A stretch of 64,000 nt of DNA from Pseudomonas asturiensis (lineage in GTDB: Bacteria > Pseudomonadota > Gammaproteobacteria > Pseudomonadales > Pseudomonadaceae), in the NCBI RefSeq assembly GCF_900143095.1, contig NZ_FRDA01000004.1, forward strand, positions 137,265 to 201,264, given 5' to 3'. The notes beneath the pieces are model-generated. The model was given only the letters and a program-made list of their open reading frames with translations. It was not told where the DNA came from and did no database searches. Shown here one piece after another: positions 1 through 8,622 of this stretch (position 1 is its first letter; the number at the start of each line of letters is the position of its first letter). A program made the position numbers and the translations under genes.

Positions 1-443
1 TCCAGCGTCGCGGCCAGTTCGAACGACCCGTTTTCTCGAACGTAGAACACGCGAAGCAGTGCTGACGCAGCGCGCGCCTGCTCGAAAGTCTCGGCGACCA
101 CGATAGCGACGGCCTGGTGATAGTGATCCACCTGAGGCCCGGCCAACGCGCGTGCGACGTAAAACTCGCCGCGGTCGAGCTTGCCCGCATTTTCATGCGT
201 GACAATCGCAATCACGCCAGATGCCTTGCGCGCCTCGCTTGAATCGATCGACGAAATCCGCCCTTTGCCAATGGCTGCGCCGACCACATAGCCGTACGCC
301 GGGTTGGTCACCGCCGCATTCTGTTCGTAGGCGTAGGTCGCGGTTCCGGTGGTTTTCAGCTTGCCGTCGATACGGTCTGCAGGCTTGCCGATCACGTTGA
401 GCTGATCGATGGGATTGGTGCTGGCAGGCGTGTCAAATTTCAT
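1..443 (-). CDS. paoC: PaoC-type molybdenum-binding subunit of periplasmic aldehyde/xanthine dehydrogenase (5' part only)
   Basis: This frame starts at the ATG complementary to 441-443 and runs off the left edge, so only about 147 N-terminal residues are present. They read MKFDTPASTNPIDQLNVIG and continue through a segment typical of the first domain of xanthine dehydrogenase family large subunits (R-x-D-G-K-x-K-T-T-G-x-A-x-Y). In the family this subunit holds the Mo-molybdopterin cytosine dinucleotide centre and oxidises aldehydes in the periplasm. It is the third gene of a leftward operon after the 2Fe-2S subunit and the FAD subunit, starting 77 bases after the FAD gene. The family assignment is firm from context. 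The catalytic residues lie outside the window. Confidence 0.85.
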   Translation of the reverse strand, partial: MKFDTPASTNPIDQLNVIGKPADRIDGKLKTTGTATYAYEQNAAVTNPAYGYVVGAAIGKGRISSIDSSEARKASGVIAIVTHENAGKLDRGEFYVARALAGPQVDHYHQAVAIVVAETFEQARAASALLRVFYVRENGSFELAATL

Positions 444-520
444 GGTCTGGGTTCCTGATCAAGCGGACTGACATCAGCAGCTCGTGCCGGTTGATATGGC
501 TGGGTGACGAGCAATTTCAC

Positions 521-1471
521 TCAGGCGAAGGCTTGCGTCAGCGCCAGCTTGAGGGTGCGTTCGGCCAGTTTCACTTTGAACGCGTTTTGCGGTGTCGGCT
601 GCGCGTTGGCCAGCAGTCGGGCTGCCACGGCACTGGCACCCTGCGGCATCAATACGTCGGCTGCCTCGCTGCGCCAGGGCGTATACGCGACGCCACCCAG
701 CGCGACCTGGCCGGTCTTGTCCGGCTGGACGATTACCGCCACAGAGATCAATGCAAACGCGTAGGACGCGCGATCACGAACCTTGTAGTAAAGCTGTTTG
801 CCGCCCACCGGCCTGGGCAGCGTGACGGCGGTGATCAGCTCGCCCGGCATCAAGGTGTTTTCCAGATGCGGCGTGTCGCCCGGCGGCTTGTACAGCGCCT
901 CGACGGGAAAGCTGCGAACCCCTCCATCAGGCCCAAGGGTTTCCACCGTGGCCCCCAGCACGCGCATGCCGACCGCCATGTCGCTCGGATGACTGGCGAT
1001 GCAGGACGTGCTGACACCGATGATCGCTTGCTGGCGACTGACCCCGCCCAGCGCCGCGCAACCAGCACCGGGACGACGTTTGTTGCAAGGTTGATGGGGA
1101 TCGTAGAAATAGGCGCAACGCGTACGTTGCAGCAGGTTGCCTGCCGTCGTCGCCTTGTTGCGCAATTGGCCGGAAGCGCCGGCAAGCAGTGATCGAGAGA
1201 GCACGCCATAGTCGCGGCGCACGTCGGGCGCTGCCGCCAGATCCGTGTTGCGAACCAGCGCGCCTATCCGCAGGCCGCCGTCCGCGGTTCGGGTGATCGT
1301 GTCGAAGCCCAGGCCGTTGACGTCGATCAAATGCTGCGGTGTTTCGATTTCCAGTTTCATCAGGTCCAGCAGGTTGGTGCCGCCTGCGATGAACTTCGCA
1401 CCGGGGTGTTTGGCTGCAGCTGCAACGGCCTGTTCTGCCGAGCTCGCACGCTCATAGGTGAACGACTTCAT
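521..1471 (-). CDS. paoB: PaoB-type FAD-binding subunit of aldehyde/xanthine dehydrogenase
   Basis: A 316-residue protein of the CO-dehydrogenase flavoprotein family, close to the length of E. coli PaoB (YagS). The FAD-binding loop is visible near residue 30 ([19 protein letters not shown]) and a second near residue 110 ([10 protein letters not shown]). Four cysteines around residues 117-138 ([11 protein letters not shown], then C and C) match the extra 4Fe-4S site of PaoB. It should pass electrons from the Mo centre through FAD and Fe-S. Its start codon overlaps the stop of the upstream 2Fe-2S gene (ATGA, 1468-1471), so the two are translationally coupled. Confidence 0.93.
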   Translation of the reverse strand: MKSFTYERASSAEQAVAAAAKHPGAKFIAGGTNLLDLMKLEIETPQHLIDVNGLGFDTITRTADGGLRIGALVRNTDLAAAPDVRRDYGVLSRSLLAGASGQLRNKATTAGNLLQRTRCAYFYDPHQPCNKRRPGAGCAALGGVSRQQAIIGVSTSCIASHPSDMAVGMRVLGATVETLGPDGGVRSFPVEALYKPPGDTPHLENTLMPGELITAVTLPRPVGGKQLYYKVRDRASYAFALISVAVIVQPDKTGQVALGGVAYTPWRSEAADVLMPQGASAVAARLLANAQPTPQNAFKVKLAERTLKLALTQAFA

Positions 1472-2139
1472 GCCGACTCTCCCGCGACTTCCTGAATCGC
1501 CTCGATGATGTTGGAGTAGGCACCGCAGCGGCAGATATTGCCGCTCATGCGCTCGCGCATCTCCTCGGTGGAGGCGATCAGCGGAGCGTTCAGGTCCTGG
1601 GTGACATGGCTCGGAATACCCGCCTTGATTTCATCGAGCATGGCGACCGCCGAGCAGATCTGGCCGGGTGTGCAGTAGCCGCATTGATACCCGTCATGTT
1701 TCACGAACGCGGACTGCATCGAATGAAGGCGCTCGGGCGTGCCCAGACCTTCGATGGTGGTGATGGTGTCGCCTTCATGCATGACGGCCAGCGTCAGACA
1801 GGCATTGATCCGTCGCCCTTCGATAATCACCGTGCAGGCTCCGCATTGCCCGTGATCGCAACCTTTCTTGGTGCCCGTCAGGTGCAGGCGTTCGCGCAGA
1901 ACATCCAGAAGCGTGGTGCGGTTGTCGACATCCAGGCTGTGGCGTCTGCCGTTCAGGGTGAACGTCACGTGGCTGCTGGCAGGCGCTTCGGCGGACCCGG
2001 TGCTGGAGGCATCAGCCGCCTGCGCGATTTCGGTCGACGCCAGCGCTGCAGTCATGGCCGATCCGGCCGTACCGATCAGAACCTGACGTCGGGACAGCCT
2101 GAGTCCTTCTGCGGAGGGGGTTCGAGGGTTCATCAACAT
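1468..2139 (-). CDS. paoA: PaoA-type 2Fe-2S subunit with Tat signal
   Basis: A 223-residue ferredoxin-like subunit. Residues 14-40 carry a twin-arginine signal ([20 protein letters not shown]), so the complex is exported folded to the periplasm. The plant-type 2Fe-2S motif CDHGQCGAC lies around residue 94. The second cluster follows in the helical domain as [10 protein letters not shown] and, near the C-terminus, [10 protein letters not shown]. Length fits E. coli PaoA (YagT). A good AGGAG ribosome site precedes the ATG. It is the first gene of the leftward paoABC operon, and the promoter must lie between 2140 and the divergent gene at 2464. No maturation chaperone (PaoD) is visible, because the operon continues beyond the window. 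Confidence 0.94.
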   Translation of the reverse strand: MLMNPRTPSAEGLRLSRRQVLIGTAGSAMTAALASTEIAQAADASSTGSAEAPASSHVTFTLNGRRHSLDVDNRTTLLDVLRERLHLTGTKKGCDHGQCGACTVIIEGRRINACLTLAVMHEGDTITTIEGLGTPERLHSMQSAFVKHDGYQCGYCTPGQICSAVAMLDEIKAGIPSHVTQDLNAPLIASTEEMRERMSGNICRCGAYSNIIEAIQEVAGESA

Positions 2140-2463
2140 CTCCTTTCACGCGTCTGGGTGCACCCACCTTCTTCGTTGGGTTTTAAAAAAGCCTGATCCG
2201 GGCATGAGGCTATGGGATAGACGGGAGACTGATAATGCGTTTATTCAGGATGCACCTGTGAGCTGCGCTCATTAATGCCGAGGGATGTGCGTTGAAGTGT
2301 CCCGTAAACCGGGGCTTTGGCCGTCCACACGTGTCAACGAACAGGGATATTCAGCGAGGGGCTTCAGCGTCACGACAGTTATCTGATTCATTCTTGAGGG
2401 CGTGTCGCTGTAGCATGAGGTGCGGTCAGGAATCGCGTGGCAATGGCGAGGGGAACATCACTG
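2140..2463. promoter_or_regulatory. Divergent intergenic region between paoA and the DUF1330 gene
   Basis: About 320 bases without a convincing gene. It must hold the promoters for leftward paoABC and for the rightward DUF1330 gene. A short open frame from 2292 overlaps the start of the DUF1330 gene in another frame, has no recognisable product, and is not called. I see no clear operator palindrome or sigma-54 element. Confidence 0.5.
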
Positions 2464-2859
2464 ATGAAGAACATGAAACTGATGACAGCGGCACTGGCAG
2501 GCTTTGCGTTTTACACGATTGCTCATTCGATCGTGGTTGCGGCAGACGCACCTGCTTCATCGTCACCGGCCTACTATGTCGCTGAGTTCGAAGTGACAGA
2601 CCCCGAGGGTATGAAGCCTTACAGTGCGCAGGTGGAGTCCACCTTTAAGCCCTATGGTGGGCATTTCATCGTGCGTGGCGGCAAGATCCTCCCGCTGGAA
2701 GGCGCCGCGCCTGCACGTCGGCGTGTGGTCATCGAGTTCGCCAGCGTAGAAAAGGCCCAGGCCTGGTACAACTCGGCCGAATACACCGAACTGAGAAAAA
2801 TTCGCCAGCGTTCAGCCAAAACAGACGTTTACCTGATCGAGGGCGTGGAGACTCGATAA
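2464..2859 (+). CDS. Exported DUF1330-family protein
   Basis: A 131-residue protein when read from the ATG at 2464, which has a GAGGGG ribosome site about ten bases upstream. The frame is open back to 2437, but that would put nine polar residues before the signal peptide. Residues 1-28 form a secretion signal ending near AHSIVVAADA. The mature part is a ferredoxin-like alpha/beta DUF1330 domain (YYVAEFEVTDPEGMKPYSAQ; GGHFIVRGG; RRVVIEFASVEKAQAWYNS). DUF1330 function is unknown; relatives are small dimeric barrel-like proteins. It stands alone, divergent from paoABC, and is closed by a hairpin at 2875-2895. Confidence 0.85.
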   Translation: MKNMKLMTAALAGFAFYTIAHSIVVAADAPASSSPAYYVAEFEVTDPEGMKPYSAQVESTFKPYGGHFIVRGGKILPLEGAAPARRRVVIEFASVEKAQAWYNSAEYTELRKIRQRSAKTDVYLIEGVETR

Positions 2860-2874
2860 CGGCGCGAACGGAAG

Positions 2875-2895
2875 AGACGCTTCACGCGTCTTTTT
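2875..2895 (+). terminator. Rho-independent terminator after the DUF1330 gene
   Basis: AGACGC (2875-2880), a five-base loop, GCGTCT (2886-2891) and then TTTT form a small textbook hairpin plus T-run on the plus strand. It overlaps the last codons of the convergent tetR-type gene, whose stop begins at 2882. Confidence 0.7.
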
Positions 2896-3472
2896 GCGCA
2901 AGGCTGCGGGGGCTTTCTGCGCACAGTCCGCTCATGACCAGGTCCATCAGTCGGGCCAGACGCGTGCGCCATTCGCTCTGGGAGTCGATCTGCCAGATCC
3001 CGGCAATCGCCAGAAAGAAATCGTCAGTGGTAACGCCCGCACGAATCGTCCCGGCCTCATCGTTGGCTCGCAGCAGGCGCTCAGCAGCGTCGCGGACCGG
3101 CGTGTACCCGCACTTGCCCGGGAACTCGTGAGTGGTGGCGGCCTGACGTATGGCGGTAGCGAGACCTGCCTTGGTCATCGCGTATTCGGCCAGGCTGTTC
3201 ATCCAGTCGCGCAGGGCCTGCTCAGGCGGTCGGTCGGCCAGGTAGTGCTCCGCCAACGACGCCACTTGTTGCATCTCGAACTGATAGACCTCGAATACCA
3301 GATCCTCCCGATTGGCGAAATGCCGATAGAAAGTGCCTTGTCCTACGGCGGCTTTTTTGGCGATGACACTGAGAGCGACCTCCGGATCCAGCGTCAGCTC
3401 AGCCACTGCTACCTTCAGTATTCGCTCACGGTTCTTCCTGGCGTCGGAACGCATTGCTGCATTGTCACTCAT
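2882..3472 (-). CDS. TetR/AcrR-family repressor
   Basis: A 196-residue TetR-family regulator. The N-terminal helix-turn-helix spans residues 15-62 (KNRERILKVAVAEL ... VGQGTFYRHFANREDLVFEVY). The C-terminal half is the effector-binding and dimerisation domain. It diverges from the SDR gene that starts at 3569. The 96 bases between them carry two perfect 14-bp palindromes sharing the outer arms CGGACA/TGTCCG, which are the likely binding sites. I infer that it represses itself and the SDR gene. The ligand is unknown. Confidence 0.93.
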   Translation of the reverse strand: MSDNAAMRSDARKNRERILKVAVAELTLDPEVALSVIAKKAAVGQGTFYRHFANREDLVFEVYQFEMQQVASLAEHYLADRPPEQALRDWMNSLAEYAMTKAGLATAIRQAATTHEFPGKCGYTPVRDAAERLLRANDEAGTIRAGVTTDDFFLAIAGIWQIDSQSEWRTRLARLMDLVMSGLCAESPRSLAQKDA

Positions 3473-3502
3473 GCATGAGTACCTTGATTCTGTATTGCCA
3501 AG

Positions 3503-3516
3503 CGGACAGCTGTCCG
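3503..3516. promoter_or_regulatory. Palindromic operator 1 (CGGACAGCTGTCCG)
   Basis: A perfect 14-bp palindrome, 30 bp from the TetR start codon. It shares its outer six-base arms with the second palindrome at 3531. Centre-to-centre spacing is 28 bp, just under three helical turns. It is probably a TetR operator, judged from position and symmetry only. Confidence 0.75.
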
Positions 3517-3530
3517 GTAGCTTGCTAAAG

Positions 3531-3544
3531 CGGACATATGTCCG
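3531..3544. promoter_or_regulatory. Palindromic operator 2 (CGGACATATGTCCG)
   Basis: A perfect 14-bp palindrome ending 24 bp before the SDR start at 3569. It has the same arms as operator 1 with a different central pair. It is placed to block the SDR promoter. Confidence 0.75.
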
Positions 3545-3568
3545 TTTGAAGTGATGACGGAGTTTACT

Positions 3569-4327
3569 ATGAACGGCACGGGTAACACGATTCTGGTCAC
3601 AGGCAGCACTTCAGGCATTGGTCTGGGGCTGGCGCTCAGACTCCACAAGGCAGGCAACAAGGTGATCGTCGCCGGGCGACGCAAGTCGCTACTCGACACC
3701 ATCACATCGCAACATCCAGGCATCGATTCAGTGTTGCTGGACGTCAGCGATCCAGAGTCGATTCAACACGCCACCGACGTACTGGCGAGCAGTCACCCCG
3801 ACCTCAACGTGCTGATCAACTGCGCAGGCATCATGCACTGGGAGGACCTGACTGACCCGGCTTATCTCGGCACAGCTGAAGACCTTGTGACCACCAACCT
3901 GCTCGGCACCATCCGGATGGTGTATGCGTTGACGCCCCGGTTGCTCAAGCGGCCTCATGCGACCATCATCAACGTCAGCTCGGCATTGGGGTTCGTACCG
4001 TTGCCCGCGACGCCGACCTACAGTGCAACCAAAGCGGCTGTGCATTCGTTTACGCAAAGTCTGCGCGTGCAGCTGGCCGATTCGTCGGTAGAAGTGATTG
4101 AGCTCGCACCACCGGGCGTACGCACGTCGCTGCTCGGCCAGGAAAACGACGAGCGCTCAATGCCTCTGGAAGCCTTTCTGGACGAGGTATTCGCGCTGCT
4201 TGAGATCACGCCAACACCGTCCGAGCTTATTGTCGAACGTGCCAAGGGGCTGCGGTTCGCTGAAGCGAATGGCTCGTCTGACGCCATGCTGACGATGCTT
4301 GCAGGGATCAAGCCTCACGCTGAATAA
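3569..4327 (+). CDS. Short-chain dehydrogenase/reductase, DltE-like
   Basis: A 252-residue classical SDR. The dinucleotide-binding loop TGSTSGIGLGL is at residues 9-19, NCAGIM around residue 89, and the catalytic Ser and Tyr-x-x-x-Lys as INVSS and YSATK around residues 137-156. Family members are NAD(P)H-dependent oxidoreductases; the substrate is not predictable here. I chose ATG 3569 because GGAG at 3559-3562 is correctly spaced. The frame is open from a GTG at 3551, but that would remove the ribosome site. It is divergent from and probably controlled by the TetR gene. Confidence 0.9.
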   Translation: MNGTGNTILVTGSTSGIGLGLALRLHKAGNKVIVAGRRKSLLDTITSQHPGIDSVLLDVSDPESIQHATDVLASSHPDLNVLINCAGIMHWEDLTDPAYLGTAEDLVTTNLLGTIRMVYALTPRLLKRPHATIINVSSALGFVPLPATPTYSATKAAVHSFTQSLRVQLADSSVEVIELAPPGVRTSLLGQENDERSMPLEAFLDEVFALLEITPTPSELIVERAKGLRFAEANGSSDAMLTMLAGIKPHAE

Positions 4328-4365
4328 GCGCAGTTTAAAAAGTTTGTGAGCGATACAGGGCTTCA

Positions 4366-4387
4366 AGCCGCTTGACCTTAAGCGGCT
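4366..4387. terminator. Hairpin after the SDR gene
   Basis: AGCCGCTT and AAGCGGCT form a perfect 8-bp stem with a 6-base loop, 39 bases after the SDR stop. There is no T-run, so it is either a weak terminator or an mRNA 3' stabilising hairpin. Confidence 0.4.
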
Positions 4388-4401
4388 CGACGCCCCGACG
4401 C

Positions 4402-4507
4402 CTATTCGCTCAACAGCGTCGGCCAGGTCGTGCGTAATGATCAGCGTATTGCAAAAGGCGATCGCCACGCCGACCGGGCAGTTATAGGTCTTGCCATCAT
4501 TCGCGGC
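4402..4507 (-). pseudogene. Remnant of a second sorbosone/PQQ-type sugar dehydrogenase (C-terminal end)
   Basis: Read leftward, this stretch encodes NDGKTYNCPVGVAIA, then LIITHDLADAVERI. It lines up residue by residue with the C-terminus of the intact dehydrogenase at 6905-8197 (EDGKTRGRPVGVTVD, LIIADDLANTVWRV). The DNA is also recognisably related, for example GGCCAGGTC and AATGATCAGCG in both. Nothing upstream continues the similarity. It is the fossil of a paralogue or of a duplicated 3' end, lying on the other side of the chemoreceptor gene from the living copy. Confidence 0.72.
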
Positions 4508-5077
4508 GCTTGCCTGGCGCACGCATCACCCATCATGCGTCACGCCGCCTGGGCCGTGACAGCTCCTATAGCCTCTCGCAGTGACAATGCCTTTCTTGCA
4601 GATGCCTGGTGTCTGGATCACTTTTGAGATGAGCGTTATGGTCCGCCCGGCTCAATAAGTTTCGTTAGTTTGCTTGCATTATGGTTAGCTCGCTTATTAA
4701 CGTGCCCGACTAAAGTCTTATTTTTTGTTGAACACTCGTTCAACAAATTTTTACAAAAATTTCACGTTCATAAAATTAGAGCGATATCACTTGGCCAGTT
4801 ATCTGCTTGTTGGTGTAGGCACCTTCTTGGGTGCGTATTGAGAAGCTGATGATAATGAGAAAAGTTATCACGCCTTCCCGGTTTGGCTGAAGCGCTCTTT
4901 TGATCATGTTTTTATTTGCAGTTGACGCGATGCATCGTTAGGGAACGCCGGATGAAACAGTGTTGACCGCGGGGCGTTATACGCAAGGCTGATGGCGCTG
5001 GAGTCTACTGTTCGACGAGTAAATACAATGCCCTGAGGGTGAGTGTTTCTCATTAATAAATATAAAAAGGTCCCATC
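4508..5077. other. AT-rich intergenic region upstream of the interrupted chemoreceptor gene
   Basis: About 570 bases with no supportable gene, and visibly richer in A/T than the rest of the window, especially 4640-4920. It contains the 10-bp inverted repeat at 4724-4747. It presumably holds the promoter of the chemoreceptor gene, but I could not find a clear FliA (TCAAG...GCCGATAA) element. Confidence 0.5.
4724..4747. promoter_or_regulatory. 10-bp inverted repeat TTTGTTGAAC / GTTCAACAAA
   Basis: A perfect inverted repeat with a four-base ACTC spacer, followed by TTTTTA. It could be a regulator-binding site or an AT-rich terminator reading rightward. It sits in an otherwise featureless AT-rich gap. 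Confidence 0.5.
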
Positions 5078-6706
5078 ATGAACATTCGAAATATGAATTT
5101 GGCACCACGGTCTGCGATGTTCTTTTCATTGATCATCTCTATTGTAATCGCGCTCGGAATCATCGCCATACAACAAATGGGAAAGCTGCGCGACGTGGAA
5201 CAGGACGTCGAGTTGAACTGGATGGCGAGCATTCGACAGACCGGTCTCATGAATTCCGGTGTGCTACGTCTGTGCCTGGAAAGCCTCAGGGCCGTGACCA
5301 CGTCAGATGAAAAGCTCAGGCAAGAGACAGTCGCTCAGTTTGATGTGTTTCGACGTAAACTTGACGACGCCGTTGCTCAATATGAACCGCTGATTGCCAG
5401 TGATGAGGAACGCCGTTTGTACCTGGCTGTTAAAACGGAGGCGGATAATTACTCAAAACAACTGGATGTCTTTGAACGTCTGCTTCATGCGGATGACAAT
5501 GCCGGGGCGCTATTACTGATTAATACTAATATTCGGCCTCTGACCAACACGCTGGGGGAGAAAATAAACGCACTCACCCTCTATAACGACGAAGGTGCAA
5601 GGCAGGCCGGGTTGTCGGCATCCGCTATTTATACTCACGGTTTCTGGACGGTTGTAGGTTTGATTGTGGCCGTTGCGGTGTTGACCCTGGTATTGGCCAT
5701 TCTGCTCATTAGAAGTGTGATATCGCCAACCCGTGAAGCCTTGGCGATAGCGGAGCGAATTGCAGTGGGCGACTTGTCTGAAGACATTCATCCCAGCGGG
5801 CGCGATGAGGCTGGCAGGCTCCTGGTTGCCCTGGAGAAAATGCAAGTCAAGCTGCGTAATACTATCTCTCGTATTTCTGACTCATCGACACAACTGGCCT
5901 CTGCTTCGGAAGAAATGACAGCGGTGACTGAAACCGCCAGCAAAGGCCTGGTCCGTCAGAATGATGAAGTCGGTCAGGCTGCAACGGCGGTGACTGAAAT
6001 GACGGCGGCGGTGGATGAAGTGGCTCGCAATGCCGAAGCGGCCTCCAATACATCACGCCAGACGATGACGTACACGCTGAGTGGAATAGAAAACGTGGCC
6101 CAGACCTTGAAGGCCATCGAGGGACTCGCCGGAAACGTTGTTGAGACAGGTACTCAGGTCAAAGCGTTGTCCACCAGAGCCTAGGACATCAGCAAAGTGG
6201 TGGAAGTCATTCGAGCTATCGCCGAGCAAACCAATCTGCTCGCGCTCAACGCGGCGATTGAAGCTGCGCGGGCCGGTGAGCAGGGGCGTGGATTTGCCGT
6301 GGTGGCTGATGAGGTCCGTGCGTTGGCACACCGAACTCAACAGTCCACGCTTGAGATAGAACAAATGATCTCTGCTATCCAGGGCGATTCCACGAACGCG
6401 GTGACTGCGATGAATGTGAGTTCGGAGATGGCCACCCGTGCAATCGGCGTCGCTCAAAGCGCGGATGCCTCTCTTAAACAGATCGTTGAGGCAATTACCC
6501 TGATTAACGAAAGCAATTCGCAGATTGCTACAGCGTCCGAGGAACAGGCACAGGTTGCACGAGAGGCCGATCGAAACCTGACCGCTATTCGTGAGTTGTC
6601 GACCCAGAGCGCGGCGGCCTCCAGTCAAACGGCCAGCGCATGCGGCGAAATGGACAACCTTGCGGTTGAGCTGAATCGCCTGGTCGGGAACTTCAAGTTT
6701 TAACAC
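5078..6706 (+). pseudogene. Methyl-accepting chemotaxis protein interrupted by an in-frame TAG
   Basis: The frame would encode about 542 residues. It has a transmembrane helix at about 10-30, a four-helix-bundle-sized periplasmic domain at 31-185, a second helix at about 189-212, HAMP to about 265, and the signalling coiled coil. At codon 369 (6182-6184) there is TAG where relatives read Gln: the text is STRA, stop, DISKVVEVI. The same frame continues without damage through the hairpin tip ([19 protein letters not shown]) to TAA at 6704. A C-to-T change of CAG explains it. Without readthrough, the 368-residue product lacks the CheA/CheW-contacting tip and should not signal. The region is AT-rich relative to its neighbours, suggesting acquisition by transfer. 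AAGG at about 5068 precedes the start. Confidence 0.9.
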
Positions 6707-6904
6707 TGACGCCGAGGCGAATCCCGACGGTCATCGTGATGGATGACAAGCACTGGAGCGCCATGCGCCGGAGCAGTGTGTTTGCGGTACAAGAGTCGTC
6801 AGAACATTCGGTCGACAACTGCTTTTAAAAGCTCGATTGCCGACCGACGTCATCAACTGTCAGTGCTCATGACCGCTGTTCATGCAATCAAAGAGGCTTC
6901 GGCC

Positions 6905-8197
6905 TCACTGATTACGAGTCACTCGCCACACAGTGTTGGCCAGGTCATCGGCAATGATCAGCGCGCCTTTGGGGTCGACCGTTACGCCAACAGGGCGGCC
7001 GCGGGTCTTGCCATCCTCGCCACGAAAGCCCGTTGCGAAGTCCAGCGGCTCACCTGACGGCTTGCCGTTACTGAACGGCACGAAGATCACTTTGTAACCC
7101 ACAGGGTTGTCGCGGTTCCAGCTGCCGTGCTCGCCAACGAAGACGCCATTGGCGAACGTGTCGCCCATCTGCGGGATGGAGAAATCCACGCCCAGTGCTG
7201 CAACGTGTGAGCCAAGGCTGTAATCCGGTTTGATCGCGGCGGCGACTTTTTCCGGATTCTGCGGCTGGGCGCGGGTGTCGACATTCTGACCCCAGTAGCT
7301 GTAAGGCCAGCCATAGAAGCCGCCTTCCTTCACTGAACTCAGGTAGTCAGGCACCAGATCCGGGCCCAGTTCGTCACGCTCGTTGACGACCGCCCACAGT
7401 TGTCCGGTTTCTGGCTGGATGGTCAGCGCTGTCGGATTGCGGATCCCGGTGGCGTAAGGTTTGTGAGCTCCGGTTGCGGCATCGATCTGCCACACCATTG
7501 CCCGGTCGATCTCGACCTCCATGCCGCGTTCGGTGACGTTACTGTTCGAGCCGATGCCGACGTAGAGGAAGCGGCCGTCAGGGCTGATGGTCAGCGCCTT
7601 CGTCCAGTGGTGGTTGATGGCGGAAGGCAGGTCGGCGACTTTGGTGGGCGCGCCACTGGCCTGGGTCTGGCCGTCCTGATAATCGAAGCGCACCAGCGCG
7701 TCCTGATTGGCGACGTACAACTTGCCGTCGGCAAACGCCAGGCCGTAAGGCGCGTTGAGGTTTTCGGCAAACACGGTCTTCATTTCGTAAGTGCCGTCGC
7801 CATCGGCGTCACGCAGCAGTGTGAGGCGGTTGCCGCCTTTGACCTTGGTATTGCCCTCGGCCTTGATCACGCTGGCGATGACATCCTTGGGCTTGAGCTT
7901 GGCAGCGCTGCCGCCGCGACCTTCCGCCACAATGATGTCGCCGTTGGGCAGGACCAGTGTCTGGCGGGGGATGCGCAGGTCAGTCGCGATGGCGGTGACG
8001 TTGAACCCTTCAGGCACTGTCGGTTTCTGATCGCCCCAGGCGACGGGCTCGGCGATCTTCATGCTCGGCAACAGGCCACGTTGCGGCTCGGGCAGTTTAG
8101 GGTCCGGGCCACGTGCCTGTGTGCTGTCCGGTTCGCCACCACAGGCGCTCAGCAGCAGCGCCATACTCAAGGCTGTCAGTGCGATTTGAGGTCTCAT
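6905..8197 (-). CDS. Lipoprotein sorbosone/PQQ-dependent sugar dehydrogenase-like beta-propeller
   Basis: A 430-residue protein. The start is set at the ATG complementary to 8195-8197 because this gives a lipoprotein signal (MRPQIALTALSMALLLSACGG) and an ATGA overlap with the upstream gene. The frame is open further upstream, but only within that gene. The mature protein resembles L-sorbosone dehydrogenase and soluble glucose dehydrogenase: VLPNGDIIVAEGRGG, FAENLNAPYGLAF, YVGIGSNSN, ATGIRNPTAL, GEHGSWNR and the C-terminal PVGVTVDPKGALIIADD. Such enzymes oxidise sugars with PQQ in the periplasm. The substrate is unknown. It is the second gene of a two-gene operon with the DUF2231 membrane protein. 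Confidence 0.88.
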   Translation of the reverse strand: MRPQIALTALSMALLLSACGGEPDSTQARGPDPKLPEPQRGLLPSMKIAEPVAWGDQKPTVPEGFNVTAIATDLRIPRQTLVLPNGDIIVAEGRGGSAAKLKPKDVIASVIKAEGNTKVKGGNRLTLLRDADGDGTYEMKTVFAENLNAPYGLAFADGKLYVANQDALVRFDYQDGQTQASGAPTKVADLPSAINHHWTKALTISPDGRFLYVGIGSNSNVTERGMEVEIDRAMVWQIDAATGAHKPYATGIRNPTALTIQPETGQLWAVVNERDELGPDLVPDYLSSVKEGGFYGWPYSYWGQNVDTRAQPQNPEKVAAAIKPDYSLGSHVAALGVDFSIPQMGDTFANGVFVGEHGSWNRDNPVGYKVIFVPFSNGKPSGEPLDFATGFRGEDGKTRGRPVGVTVDPKGALIIADDLANTVWRVTRNQ

Positions 8198-8622
8198 TGC
8201 TCGTCTCCCGAACGCAGGTTGGTCAGTCCGATCCAGGCGGCCACGAGGGCCAGCAGGGTTACGATGACTGAAAGCACCAGGCCCGAAGGCATGACAGCCC
8301 AGGCATCCTTGGCATGTTCGAAGGCATTGACCAGTCCCAGCACCCAAGTGACCAGCAACAGCAGTAAGTACATGACCGGGCGGCCGGCCTTGTGGTCCGC
8401 GCGGACCAGATTGATCAGCGCGAACAACAGCGCAAAACCGCAGAACACCAGGGCTCCGGCGATCAGCCAGGAGGCGAAATTGGCCCACTGGATCTGAAAG
8501 GTTTGGTAGTAGGCGATGTCACTCAACAATGCGCCCAGAAACAGCGGCACGGTTCCGGCCAGCAGAATCGCGTGAAGCGGGCCTGGTGTCCTTCGGTAAG
8601 CAGGGTGGGCGGTAACGGTCAT
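8194..8622 (-). CDS. DUF2231-family membrane protein
   Basis: A 142-residue protein with four predicted transmembrane helices: about 17-38 (HAILLAGTVPLFLGALLSDIA), 47-71, 81-104 and 113-134. The N-terminal PLHAILLAGTVPLFLGALLSD is characteristic of DUF2231. Its stop overlaps the start of the sorbosone-type dehydrogenase by four bases. Pairing of DUF2231 proteins with sugar dehydrogenases or cytochromes suggests an electron-transfer or anchoring role. That is inference from context only, and no haem motif is visible. Confidence 0.85.
   Translation of the reverse strand: MTVTAHPAYRRTPGPLHAILLAGTVPLFLGALLSDIAYYQTFQIQWANFASWLIAGALVFCGFALLFALINLVRADHKAGRPVMYLLLLLVTWVLGLVNAFEHAKDAWAVMPSGLVLSVIVTLLALVAAWIGLTNLRSGDEQ

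Noticed and set aside
6185..6706. Separate gene for the C-terminal half of the interrupted chemoreceptor
   Set aside because: The frame is continuous with the upstream half apart from one TAG, and there is no ribosome site or domain boundary at 6197; it is the remainder of one gene.
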